A stretch of 64,000 bases of DNA from Polytrichum commune (lineage: Eukaryota > Streptophyta > Polytrichopsida > Polytrichales > Polytrichaceae), in assembly GCA_950295325.1 (NCBI GenBank), contig OX485807.1:48266440-48330439 (forward strand). Direction: 5' to 3'. Below, one piece after another: positions 22,756-33,680 of this stretch. Position 1 is the stretch's first letter. Every line of letters begins with the position of its first letter. Position numbers and translations under genes: made by a program. Below the pieces are notes generated by a model, which ran no database searches, was not told the DNA's origin, and was given only the letters and a program-made list of their open reading frames with translations.

Positions 22756-23929
22756 ACAACAACCTCACCACCACTGCCGCCATGTCTTCTATTGAATACA
22801 AATGGTGCAAGTAGTTTATAGACATATTTTATATACATGTAGATTTTTTCCATTGTTCAATTAACATGTGTAAACACATTACATCATTTATTTTAATTAG
22901 TCTGGATCACTTATTTTATGTACGCATGCTATTACTTCTTATAGAGGATGTAAACATTTCACTACCAACATTTTTGTTATAATGTATAAAGTGTATATTC
23001 TCTATTTCTATTGTTTGTAAAAAGAATGCATCTTCCGTACAAACTTATAGGAGTACACTACATCACAATAATTCCCCGGTGATTTTCATTCATAATTTGG
23101 GGAAATGTTTAGTGCAACTTACCATGGGTCATTCTAGAGTGTGCAATTGTAGTTACAATGCTATGTCCTAGTATGTGCTCACCTCCTTTCCATGGCTAGG
23201 GACTCGCAATGTTCATCCAATGGAAAAAATTCCAAACAAGTTCATGGGAGGGGGCTTGTTTTGTTTGGTTTTAACTTTAATTTCAAGGACCAAAGTTGCA
23301 AAGTAGTCCAATATTAGGGTTTAGAGCGATATTGTTTTATGTTTGTTGTGTTCAACCTCCGATCATAGTGAATATGTGTGCCAAATGTTCCAATATTAGG
23401 GTACATGTAAATATATATTTTGAAAAAGACAAAGGGAGACTCAAGATCAAGAGAGCTATTCATGACTAAGTGATATCTAAGGAAAGGTTGAGAGACTAAG
23501 AGAGATCCGACATTGATTTAATGTTAAGAGATTAAGAGGGGTAAATGATGCTTCAAAGTTAGGAGACTAAGAGAGATCCAATAATAATCTAAAGTGAAGA
23601 AACTAAGAATGAGATCTAATGCTTAAGAGAGATCCAAGAGAGAGATGAAAGGTTTGAGAGTGATCCAATAACGTTTCAAAGCTAGGAAACTATGAGAGAT
23701 TCAAGAATGATTCTAAGCTAAAAGATCAAGAAAGATCACTAAGGTACGAAAACTAAATACAAATTCTCCAAGAGTACAAATGAAGAGTCACGACCATTTT
23801 AAACACAAATAAAACTCCTCAAAGCATAAGCCAATAATTATAAACAATTCTCACACAAACCAATAGTCGCAAACACATATTCTACAAGCCAAAAGCCACA
23901 AACACCAATAAATGGGGAGAATTGACCGC
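22756..23929. other. Intergenic with AGAGAGATCC low-complexity tract
   Basis: 23430-23760 is a degenerate tandem region built on GAGACTAAGAGAGATCCAA at roughly 50-70-bp spacing. No gene. Confidence 0.55.
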
Positions 23930-24130
23930 TAGTTATAGATGAATTGGTTGAGTTTGAAAAATAACCGGTTGAAGTTCAAGACTCAAGGAAAATTATCAAT
24001 CATTTTAGAGGCATCTAAAGAATATACCTCAAACTAATAAAGAAAAACTGGAAAATGTCAACATGTAACCGGTTGGACTAGGAACACCAAGATCTCAACC
24101 GATGATGTCCAAAAATCCCCTTGGACACAA
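23930..24130 (-). repeat. Dispersed repeat R3, copy 1
   Basis: AACCGGTTGAAGTT, ATTTTAGAGGCATCT, GTCAACATGTAACCGGTTGG. Repeated in direct orientation at 24940-25130, and inverted at 47990-48170 and weakly at 19810-19920. Confidence 0.7.
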
Positions 24131-24939
24131 ACAAACACCCATTGTACAAACAACAACCACAACCACCAAGAGCCTCTAGAGTATGGACAAAGGAGAGTGC
24201 CACAAAGGCTCTTTATGAAGTCTCTCAATGTGTGGGTGGGTGGGACCGGAAGTGCTCATGGCCACCCTTAATGAAGACTTGAGGCATGTTAGTTGTGAAT
24301 CGTTAAACATATAGGTGCACAGTCAACAACCTATTACAATAGGTTGATAGCATGTTGGGCAAAAAATGCCCACTATTTATTTATTTGTGCTTAGGTAATC
24401 CGTATAAATATTTATGAAAATTTAGGCAAATATGTGTTTACATATTTATTTATTTAGACACGTGACGTATTCTAGATACAAATCCATGTATTGTAACTTA
24501 TTTTTCATTCATTCATGGCAACTAAGCACTTGATGTTAATCTTTAGGGTTTTAGGTTAAGCCATATTTGTGTGCTAATTAGGCTTGTGAACAATGTGACT
24601 CTGCATGCTCTCACCCTTTTTACACTCTTGAATTTACGAGGTTCACTACCTAACGCGTGAATGCCACAGCGAATGCGTATGACATGCTATGCTTTTCAGT
24701 GCATGTGAGCTGTTGATTTTGGATTGAGTTGTTCCTACACACCGAAATTCCTAATATTTAAACGTTTTTTGTTGATTTTTTTTTCTTTCATTTCAACCAA
24801 CTGACCCAATGATTTCCAAACACATCAAGCTTTGTTATTTTTGGTTGTTTTCCGCCCAACCTGCTATCAACCTACAGTAGACCTTCGGACAGCTTCATGG
24901 TCCATGGTGTAAACCACTGCTCACGAAAAACCCAGTAAT
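24131..24939. other. Intergenic between R3 copies
   Basis: No coding potential. The two direct R3 copies about 1 kb apart could be mistaken for LTRs, but I see no primer-binding site, polypurine tract or TG..CA ends. Confidence 0.5.
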
Positions 24940-25130
24940 TAGTCACAAACGAACCGGTTGAGTTTGAGAAATAACCAGTTGAAGTTGGAGACTTCAAGAA
25001 AATTACCGATCATTTTAGAGGAATCTCTAGAAGAATATACCTCAAATGAATGAAAGCAAAACCGAAAAATGTCAACATGTAACCGGTTGGATTTAAAATC
25101 ACTAGGATCTTGACCAACTATATAATATGC
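24940..25130 (-). repeat. Dispersed repeat R3, copy 2
   Basis: GAACCGGTTGAGTTTGAGAA, then GGAGACTTCAAGAAAATTAC, then GTCAACATGTAACCGGTTGG. 47990-48170 is its reverse complement (TTGGTCAAGATCCTAGTGAT). Confidence 0.7.
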
Positions 25131-25566
25131 CCAAAACCTTCCCGGGCAATGGTGTAAACAACCCCTTTAATTAGCTCAAGAAATTAACACACATTTGCAT
25201 GGAGCGAGTTCCTTATCATTCCTTCGGTGGCAGCCACATGGCAGCCAAAACGTTCGAAATCATTTGGCATCTTCATTTAATGCCTACTACCCCTTTGTCT
25301 CACTTGTGAACATTATAGGAACATTCACTTACACACTCTATGAAGTCAACCCACAATCGAGATTGCATGTGGCCAAAGTCAAGAAAGAGAAAACCCCAAA
25401 AGATTCTTGCATAAATGTCACTTTATTGTTAGCCTTTTTCTCACCTACCTTACTCACACCATCATGTCCATTTCAAATTTTCACGTACCTTGGATGTGGA
25501 CACCAAATGCTTAAAATCCTTGCGGCACTAACAAAATCGTTTTGCTTCTAATGCCACCAAGGAGTA
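25131..25566. other. Intergenic
   Basis: A 118-codon frame at 25195-25551 has a genuine ATG but no recognised motif and no codon pattern that persuades me. Confidence 0.4.
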
Positions 25567-25967
25567 CTACAATGGATGTTTTAGTTAGTGTCACCAATTC
25601 TATTCTAAACCGATACTAATTATGGTCTTGCTCAATACTAAGTGTAAGCCGTTGTGTAGTGTCACTAACACTAAATGTAAAGCTAATTCTTGTTTGGCAT
25701 TCCTTGTAAAACCGAATTTGGGCATTATAGGTTTTACATACCCACAATTACTGTCACTTACTACGTGATTTTGCATGCAAGTTTCAAATGTCCATGACAG
25801 TCTTACATCGCAAGAATATTTGGATCCAAATTATACCAAAAAATGGATGAACTAAAATTCAGTTGGGATGATAGTATATGTGAACCTATTCACAAGAAAT
25901 GTCATTAGAAAAGGTTATCATTGGCACGTAAAATATCATAGGACACTAAATACAAACTTTAGTGTAG
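25567..25967 (+). mobile_element. MITE of the TAGTGTAG family, copy M3
   Basis: Begins CTACAATGGATGTTTTAGTT with TTAGTGTCACC and ends GACACTAAATACAAACTTTA followed by GTGTAG. The interior shares TGTCTTGCTC-like, TAGTGTCACTAACACTAAATG and CATTCCTTGTA order with 18464-18827. About 400 bp. Confidence 0.65.
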
Positions 25968-27865
25968 TCTCTGACCCAAGCACAATAACACCATCCTAGT
26001 TTAAAGGCGCTTGGGATTCGTGGTGTCTACGTAAACTCATCCATTGTAAATGAAGGGGCTCCAATTTATAAAATTTTAACATTAAAAAAACAATCCCCTA
26101 CAAGATCGAGGGCCAATTCATTCCAATTCAACAACATTAGACTTATTTGGGGTCTCTGACTCTATTTTGGGAGTCAACTCTTCTAAACATAGACATTTAC
26201 ATGTTATAAAACAATTCACCTTGTTTTCATCTTCGCAATAGATGAGTTTATGTAGACACCATGAATCTTGAGGCCGTTAGAGTGGGCACATACTATAACA
26301 TCCTCTTTTCTTGATGTATTTCAACTTGATATTATTCAACCATGTGGGTCAGTTCCATGACCCTAGAATATGTCAAATATATTATGTGCCCCCCCACCCC
26401 CGGAACAAAGTAATAATATTCGTACATTTAAGCTGACACTTTATAATTTGGATGGAGTTATACTCCTAGCACTATTCACAACATCAATGTTCATCCATGT
26501 ACTGTTCACATGAAACGACACTATTCACCAAATCATATTACTCATACCGACACTATTCAATATTCATATCGATGTCATCTTCTTCCCTGTTTCCTAAGTT
26601 TCTTCCCATGAATGTAAGATAGTGGAGGCCCATGTCAAATGCGAAATATAGAATTGAATACAACCCTATAGCTAAAAAATGTTATGAAGGATTGAGGTTT
26701 ATAGTCGCTTCAAATATAATACTTGAGGAACTTTATGTTGTGGAGTGTGAGTTAGTTGGGGGGGAAACTGAAGAAATGTGCAGGCTAATTGTGGGCCGTG
26801 CATTCAAACTATTTGGATAATTTATTCTAAGTTTTTTTAATTTTTTTTAAAGTGTGTCTTCGTCTTGATTTTCCTCCTAATAATTTTAAGCGGTGCTTGA
26901 AAGTTGAGTTAATGGATGCATGTGTGGTGTATTTCTAGGTGGAGATTATTGGATGTCATTTGAATACACAATCAAAATAAACCAAACAACAACAACAACA
27001 ACAATTGGTCCAAAAAACGAGATTCTCTCACCAAAGAGGTTTGTTTCTAATGGAAAATGGTCATAACAGTCATTGTCTTCATAAAAGTTGTCCATCTCCA
27101 TGCTCTCCTAGCTCAAGTCAAGGGCCAATTCACATGGGGTCCCAAGTCTCAATTCCCACTCATGCTTAGCAAGTCCCAACATGAAGGCAAAGTCCCCACT
27201 TTGGAGCCTGAAGAAACCATTAAAGTTGGTTCTTGAATATTTTATGCCAAAATATTTGCGGGACTTGTGTTGAGAGTTGGGTCTTACTTTTTGCTTTGAC
27301 CCAACTCGCAACACGAGTTCCAAGCCTCACCTCCAAAAAGTGTTGCAATGTAGGCATCCATGGCATACTTGGGACTTAGGACTTGGGACCTATGTGAAGT
27401 GGTAAGTCTCCACTTCCATACTCTCAACAACGGAGATTGCACAAATTGACCTCAAGTGACTTAAGACCCTGTGTGAAGTGATAAGTGCCAACGTCCATGT
27501 TCTCAACAATTGAGATTGCATGGATTGACCTCAAGTGACTTATGACCCCATGTGAACCAACCCCAAGTATCTCATTTGGAACAAATGCATCATATATGTC
27601 AAGATGGTTTGGGCAAGGATCGTTAAGTATGTGAAGATTCTTCTTCTTCTTTTATTTTGTTTTGTTTTTTTGGTCTGGTTTTGTCACCGAGGCTATGTTC
27701 AAAGGGTTTGATGAAACATGGGGTGCTAGAGGTGTTCTCCGTATCAGAGACAATCTCAAAATTTAGTGAAATTGGAAGCTTCACCAACATTAGCTGGTGG
27801 CATTGTCTTTTAATGGCTTTGGCAGTGGTTTGGGGGTCGTCCTTGGGGAGGTGGTTTGGTGGAAT
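25968..27865. other. Intergenic with a short inverted-repeat pair
   Basis: GGGATTCGTGGTGTCTACGT at 26011 faces TATGTAGACACCATGAATC near 26233 as an inverted pair about 220 bp apart; this could be the ends of a small element. 27375-27555 has two degenerate copies of a unit with CTCAACAAYKGAGATTGCA. A (CAA)n run is at 26983-27003. No gene. Confidence 0.5.
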
Positions 27866-27873
27866 GTGAGCGG

Positions 27874-28983
27874 CAGGGCATAAAATTGACACCCTGGGGG
27901 TGTATTTTGCTTCCTAGAGTGTCCTAGGACACCCAAATCTCAAACAGGGTGTCCCCGAGGACACCCAAAAATCCTATGTACAAGGGTGTCCTTTTTACAC
28001 CCAAAAAAAATTCATGGTGTCCCCTGTACTTGTAGGGCCTATCAGCGGATACCAAATTTGTGGCACAATTTTTGGACATTTCTAGAGGTGGTGAGATCCA
28101 TTTTCAAGACTCTACAGGAGTGGTGCATTCACATATATTGCATTATGCACCATTGCCTCATGCAATTGAGTTTGGTGGTGATGGTACCCTCCATGGGTGC
28201 AAGGTGATTGCACATGCCTATGTGGTTAAGGTGATAGAATCATTGCAACAACGATTTCTTGATTTGAAGCTCTTCAATGCAGCTAAGCTATTTAGCCCTG
28301 TCTGTTTTTCAACAGACTTGACACTTCTTCATCGAAATGCTCGTTTATGGCTTCAGAGTTTCATTGACCACTTCTGCACTAATGGAGGGAAACTTTTTGA
28401 TGAGCGTGGTTTAAAATCAGAGCTTCGAGGTTTTTTGGATACACTTCATATTTCATGTGGTGGTCTTAAAATGCACCAAGCTTGGATGGTTTATTCTTCC
28501 AATTTGGACTATGTTGGAAGATATCCTCATATGACAAAGTTGTGGCAAGCTGTTCTTGTAATTCCTGCTAGTACAGCTTCTTGTGAGAGAGGATTTTCTA
28601 CTCAAAATCATATTAAATCTACTTTACGGTGTAGTTTGGTATTAGAGCCTTTGGAAGCACAAATGAGAGTTGCAATGGCAAAAATCCCCATAGAGGCCAT
28701 TGACTTTGAACAAGTATGGGTAAAGTGGTGTGCTATGAAAGGCCGCCGCTTGTAGGTTTGATTTGCATTGCAAGTTATGATATGTAGTGATTTTTTTGAT
28801 TTTTAATTGACATTTTGAAATGATATTATATATTTTTTGAAATTGTACCTATTTTGACCAAAAAAATTTTTTAAGAGAAATTATGAGGACGCCCAAAAAT
28901 TGGAGCAGGGTGTCCTTGGGACACCCAAAATTTGGGACAGGTGTCCCCTGGAAATTTGGCTAGGGTGTCAAATTTATGGCCTA
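27874..28983 (+). mobile_element. hAT element, internally deleted, perfect 8-bp duplication
   Basis: GTGAGCGG repeats directly at 27866-27873 and 28984-28991. The left end is CAGGGCATAAAATTGACACCC; the right end is the reverse complement of TAGGCCATAAATTTGACACCC, 18 of 21 matching. Both subterminal regions are packed with GGGTGTCC/GGACACCC motifs, several as palindromes (27915-27935, 27946-27966, 28912-28927), likely transposase-binding sites. Total length is 1,110 bp, short for an autonomous hAT. The intact duplication argues for a fairly recent insertion. Confidence 0.93.
28035..28755 (+). pseudogene. hAT transposase, C-terminal part only
   Basis: The frame is open from just after a TAG at 28032-28034 to the stop at 28753-28755 (about 240 codons). 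There is no ATG near its start; the residue at 28060 is a GTG. The C-terminus has the hAT dimerisation block YPHMTKLWQAVLVIPASTAS followed by CERGFSTQNHIKSTLR and then LEPLEAQMRVAMA. Upstream, HAIEFGGDGTLHGCKVIAHAYVVKVIESLQQRFLDLKLFNAAKLFSP resembles the region before this domain in plant hAT proteins related to the zinc-finger 862 group. The BED zinc finger and catalytic core are absent, so the element needs a transposase supplied elsewhere. The frame is otherwise uninterrupted, which suggests recent loss. Confidence 0.88.
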
Positions 28984-28991
28984 GTGAGCGG

Positions 28992-29421
28992 TTGTTGGCC
29001 TCTCTTCAGTTGATTTTAGGCTTCTTATACATGGTAGTGTGGCATGCTTGAGGGAGAAAAAATTAATCACATATGAGCATTCCTCCTATTCATTTAGCAT
29101 AAAAGCCTTTGAATAATATACAACTAAATGTTAGTATTTTTGATTTATTTGACACCAAATTAGCTTTAAAGACCCCATATTAGTCTATTCCAAATCATTT
29201 GAAATGATTCGGCCACAAAACTATAGGGAGTCATGTTTTATATTGAATGGATGAGAGGTATGCTCATATATAATAATTTCATCTCTCCATGCATGAGAGG
29301 CTCCACCTCCCCTTGAAGTGGTGAGCTTCCTCTTTGTTTAAATCATGCTTGGCCACTAGTGGTCTGAACTTTTGTCCTAGAACTCACAACAACAATTGGA
29401 TAACAACTATGTAGTTTTGAG
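28992..29421. other. Intergenic, nothing recognised
   Basis: AT-rich gap between the hAT element and the LINE fragment. Confidence 0.5.
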
Positions 29422-30190
29422 ATGCCAAAGAAATATCATGATAATATACACATAATATGTGGTATTCACAAAAAAATAACGGATGCCCAAATCACCCAAA
29501 CATTAAAATTTAGATATGCTCAATATATGGGCAATCATAGGAAAAACATCTTTTGGCCTCTCAAATTCCCAAACCCCAACTATACATTATGCCACAAAAA
29601 TGACAGAGACACGTGGCCCCATTTATTATCACTGTGCGAACACCCCTATCTAAAAGGCCTAAGAATAGCTCGCCACAACAAAGTGGTACACCTCATCACT
29701 CATGCATTACAAGCCAACAAACACACCAGATTCTACACACTAACAAATGCAGGCAGCATCAACAACATGAACCAAGAACAAACTGTCCCAGGCTGGCTCA
29801 TAGAATGCACATGTCCACAAACAAATTGCCAATGCCAAGACAAACTAAGGCCGGGCATTTTATGTATGATAGGAGCCCCAAACCACACCCCAACACCCTT
29901 ATTACCTTCACACACAAATACAATACAATTCATTGAATTTACATACTACCATGACAAATTCCCTGAACAAGCCCTCACAAAGAAACACGAAAAATACAAC
30001 CCACTAATTAATACCATAAGAAACAAAGGCTAGAAGACGAACAATCCATTGAAAAACTAACCAACCTTAAAATCCCAAAGACGAGCATTAAAACCCTCAT
30101 GAAAAACATACATCAAAATGCCATTAAATACCTTACCTACCTTGTACTAAACAAAAGGAAACTTGACAATAAACAAAATACCATTGCACC
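29422..30190 (+). pseudogene. LINE C-terminus with restriction-like endonuclease features
   Basis: Open for 203 codons from 29422 to 30033, then continuing in another frame to about 30190 with KLTNLKIPKTSIKTLMKNIHQNAIKYL. In the first frame C57-x9-H67-x4-C72 followed by R84-H-N matches the zinc knuckle and Arg-His-Asn motif that follow the reverse transcriptase in R2-like LINEs. The expected first Cys of the knuckle is Tyr54. Next come a Cys cluster (CTCPQTNCQC, 129-138), R-P-G (143-145) where a catalytic P-D is expected, IEFTYYHDKF (171-180) and K191-Y192. This PD..E..KY layout fits a PD-(D/E)XK nuclease. The Asp-to-Gly change, lost Cys, frameshift and missing reverse transcriptase mean a dead 5'-truncated copy. 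Confidence 0.75.
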
Positions 30191-30494
30191 CCCCTGAAAG
30201 GGCACCGTACCTTCTTTTTACTAACATAGCCCACCTCCCAAAGAGGCATAACTCCTTATGCTACAACACGGCCCACCGTGTTAAGCATTTGGATAACGGG
30301 CTCACATTCATGCCGGTACAATGTATGGGCGTAATTTTTCTCTTTTTTCTGGTATTCACAATCCTTTATTTCTAGAGGGTGCATTCCAATGAACTTGGAA
30401 TTTCATACCACCCTTGGTGTTGAGGGCAATTTAGTCCACTATCACCAACATATTTTATGAACGGCCACTTGTATGCAAAAACCAAATCTATTAG
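30191..30494. other. Probable LINE 3' untranslated region
   Basis: Follows the LINE tail. GCCCACC..TTATGC and TCACATTCATGCCGGTACAA partly parallel the 3' flanks in R2 copies. No poly-A tail or target duplication was found. Confidence 0.4.
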
Positions 30495-30562
30495 GAAGAT
30501 ATGTAACGACAAACCTCTTTGTTTAAGTTAGTAAACAAAGAGATTTGTCTTTGCATATCTTC
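30495..30562. repeat. 31-bp-arm hairpin
   Basis: 30495-30525 (GAAGATATGTAACGACAAAC...) pairs with 30532-30562 around the loop AGTTAG, with about four mismatches. It is the size of a tiny foldback element or a small-RNA precursor; neither is shown. Confidence 0.6.
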
Positions 30563-33051
30563 ATAATGAAGTTGATTTCTAGAGAAGATGACAAAGTTTA
30601 AGTTCTCAAGTTGGGGAACTAGTGATTTTTTATTTTTTTTAAAACTTGGATGATGGGATGAATGAGGGAGTTCAATAAATAATAATAATAAATAAATATT
30701 GGTAAATTGGAGTTTATATGCCTATTTTGGAGATACTCAGAGTTCAATGACTAGATGATGAGTGTCTCACACAATGAGCTTGAATGCTAATGTTGAAGCA
30801 TTGTTGGTGCAAAGTGTTTGCCCATACTAATAAAGTTAGCTGGTCCTTGCCATGGTCAACACCTTGGGCATGAAAATTTGCTTCCTCCAAGTTTTCATAA
30901 CATTAAGTAGCAATACTAGGAGGGTACCCTTTGAGTACCCACAATATTACCTCAACAAGAAGGCAAAAACTTGCAAAGCTAGGGTGAATGAGTAGGCAAT
31001 TAACCAAAAAAATTAGCTTCAAAAAGGTCAAAAAGGTTCCAATTCGGGTTTTGAAAGACTTTTTAAGAAAGTACAACTTCCTTATTGACCCCACCAACTT
31101 TTTCCGTTGCTTTATAGCTATTTAGATGTGTTTAGATTCTAATTTGGGCAAGATTAGTACCTTTACCACCACTTTGCATTAGTTTTGTCCTAGAAACCGA
31201 CATAAATTATTTGTAGTAAAAATACCTTCCCAAATAGATTTTAAATAGCCTAAGAAAAACTCAAAGGTAACGCCACCTTTGCTCTTGAAACAACATCAAA
31301 CCGATGCGCGCCAATTTAATGCTCTTTTGAGAAGGTCATTCTAGATTTGTTACTTAATGTTATGTTGGTGACCTTCTCCAAGCTTCAAAAAAACTTCATA
31401 GCATCGTTGTCCTTCAAATTAAAATGAAATCAAACAAGACTTGCACTTATCTATTCTTGAAATATTAAATAATTTCAACGCCAAATGGCCACCTCATGTG
31501 AAGACATGAAGTGGCTCCATGATGGCTTCTCATTTTTTGTAGTATACTTTACTACTTTTCTTTTCTTATATGTACTCATTCTTTGATGAAGCCAAGAATA
31601 AATTGGGAATTAGGAGTACCCACGGTCCCGTTATTGTTTACTAGAATGTTTTAGGACGTTTATTTAATAATATAATAATTAACATTAACATTAATAATCA
31701 TTTATTAATTAAATTTAAATTTTAGACTCCTTAATTTATTTATTGAATTAAATAATTGTTAGGTTATAAGTTTTAGTAATGTGGTCTTATTTTTATTGCA
31801 ACAAGTATTTTAACAATTTATTGTGTAGTTCATTTTCAAGGTTCATTCTCCATGTATTTTCTTCATGAATCTAAGGTAACCTGTAAAAATCAAAACTTTA
31901 TCCCACTCTTGGGCATAAAATGCAAGTAAATTTTTGGGCTGGCCATTCCATGGTAATGGCACCCTTCTCCATGGACATGGAACACTTAAAACATGTGCAT
32001 GCTCATGAAATATCATGTTGCATCAATTTGTCCTTGAGGTCATCATGAGGGGGGTGCAAGTGCCCCCTCCCCACTCATGCAAACTTGAAGAGGGGTCCTT
32101 ACAAGTGGATATTTTTATTATTATTATTTTAAGTAATAATTTTGTTGTTGTTGTTGTGGGGGGGGGGGTCCCTAATAGATTTTGAAATGGAGTTACGTAC
32201 TCATAATGTTGAATGTTGGATGCAAATGGTTAGTTGAAGACCTTCAACCACGAATAATACTAGCCACCAAACTACAAATATTACTAGCGCTCATAATTTC
32301 CATTCCACAAGTTCGACCAATCCCATATGAGCTGGGATTGGGTACTATTGCACAATTAACCATTTTGAATTGAAGATGAACTCAAAGATAGCCAATTGAA
32401 GATGATATTGTTGAAGGTGGAGCATTAGATCGCTCATAGTCATAGAATTATAATACTAGAAGGAATAAGGTTGTAATAAGTCTACAAGGTTAGTCTGTAG
32501 TGGGAAAAGAGTTATTCCATATTGTTTGTGAGAACCAAGTTGAAAATGAGCAATAAAAGGCAAGGCAAGGGGTGAGGATGACCATCTCACTCCAAGCATT
32601 GTTCATATGCCTTTGTGTATGTATAATATGCTTGTACAATCTCATCTCTAGTCGTATTGACTTCCAACAAATATACAGGTTGTCTACATGTGCATGTTGT
32701 ATAGGGTGTTAATTTGAAATGTTACTTCAAGCTTAACTTTTTACCTCTCTTGACTATGAACGAGAGGTAGGATAGATAGACTTAAATATGTTTTCCAAGA
32801 TGCCCCTTGAAGCATGGAAGGGTTTGTGTTAGATTCCTTGTGCCTCAACATTCTCTACATGCTAGAATTTTGCTATATAGATGGCTTCAAGGCTTCAACG
32901 CGCAATCCCTTAATAACTCTCCTAAATTTTTTATGGAAGCTAGACTTTCTTATATATGGCCATGCAAAAAATAAAAGAAGTTGCTCGGTCTGCCTGTCAA
33001 AAACTCCTTCCCTAAAAATCCACGGGCAATTATCTTGAAATGAAATTTGGT
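30563..33051. other. Intergenic, nothing recognised
   Basis: AT-rich with short homopolymers and simple repeats: TTG runs near 32143-32156 and a G run at 32159-32168. No gene supported. Confidence 0.55.
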
Positions 33052-33196
33052 CATAGGGTATCCTACGACCACGAAGATACGAAATGAGCATGTGTTCACC
33101 AACAATTTCACTAAATGAGCATAGGGTATCCTACGACCACGAAGATACTTCAAGAATTCGAAGATACGAAATGAGCATGTGTTCACCAACAATTAG
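33052..33196 (+). repeat. Recent local tandem duplication
   Basis: CATAGGGTATCCTACGACCA..CGAAGATACGAAATGAGCATGTGTTCACCAACAATT occurs at 33052-33107 and again from 33120 to 33193 with a short insert (TTCAAGAATTCGAAGATAC). The core AAATGAGCATGTGTTCACCA appears a third time at 33464. Confidence 0.85.
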
Positions 33197-33353
33197 TGAA
33201 GGTGACCCTGATTTTATTTTGAAATGTGATGAAATTAGTGCCACTGGGAGGAGGGTCTAGGGTATTGGGAGTCTGAAGTGTCAAAGTGTTGGAAACTCTC
33301 GATACAAGCTCTCTTGAGTTTTCTAGTTTTGCAAAGGAGATGCATGAGGATTG

Positions 33354-33680
33354 AGTGGCGCTGAAGAAGAAGAAGAAGAAGAAGAAGAAGCCTCTTCAAG
33401 CTCACCAAAACCGACTCTGCACTCTACAAACACTTTAGAGCACACATTAGGTTTTTATATAGTAAATGAGCATGTGTTCACCAACACCAACACCAACAAC
33501 AATTATTATTCGAGAGAATTTGGGTGGGGATCGGTTGAATTTGCAGCTGCTCGTGAGCACATAAATGATGGCCTTGAAATTTGGAGGGTGGGCACTCGAC
33601 GAACTGTTGCAACAGCGAGGACTTTCATGGCAGGCACCGAGGCTGCTTCCTCGAAGCAACCTCCTCGTTTGACTGACTGA
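33354..33680 (+). CDS. Uncertain reading frame with poly-Glu start
   Basis: About 108 codons are open between a TGA at 33345 and the stop at 33678-33680. The frame begins SGAEEEEEEEEEASSSSPKP from a (GAA)n microsatellite and continues with REFGWGSVEFAAAREHINDGLEIWRVG. There is no ATG near the beginning, so if it is coding it is an internal or 3' exon. I do not recognise it. The simple repeat and the third copy of the 33052 repeat inside it argue for caution. Confidence 0.2.
   Translation, partial: SGAEEEEEEEEEASSSSPKPTLHSTNTLEHTLGFYIVNEHVFTNTNTNNNYYSREFGWGSVEFAAAREHINDGLEIWRVGTRRTVATARTFMAGTEAASSKQPPRLTD

Noticed and set aside
23930-25130. Direct repeats about 1 kb apart as possible LTRs
   Set aside because: No TG..CA ends, primer-binding site, polypurine tract or target duplication, and the same repeat occurs singly and inverted elsewhere.
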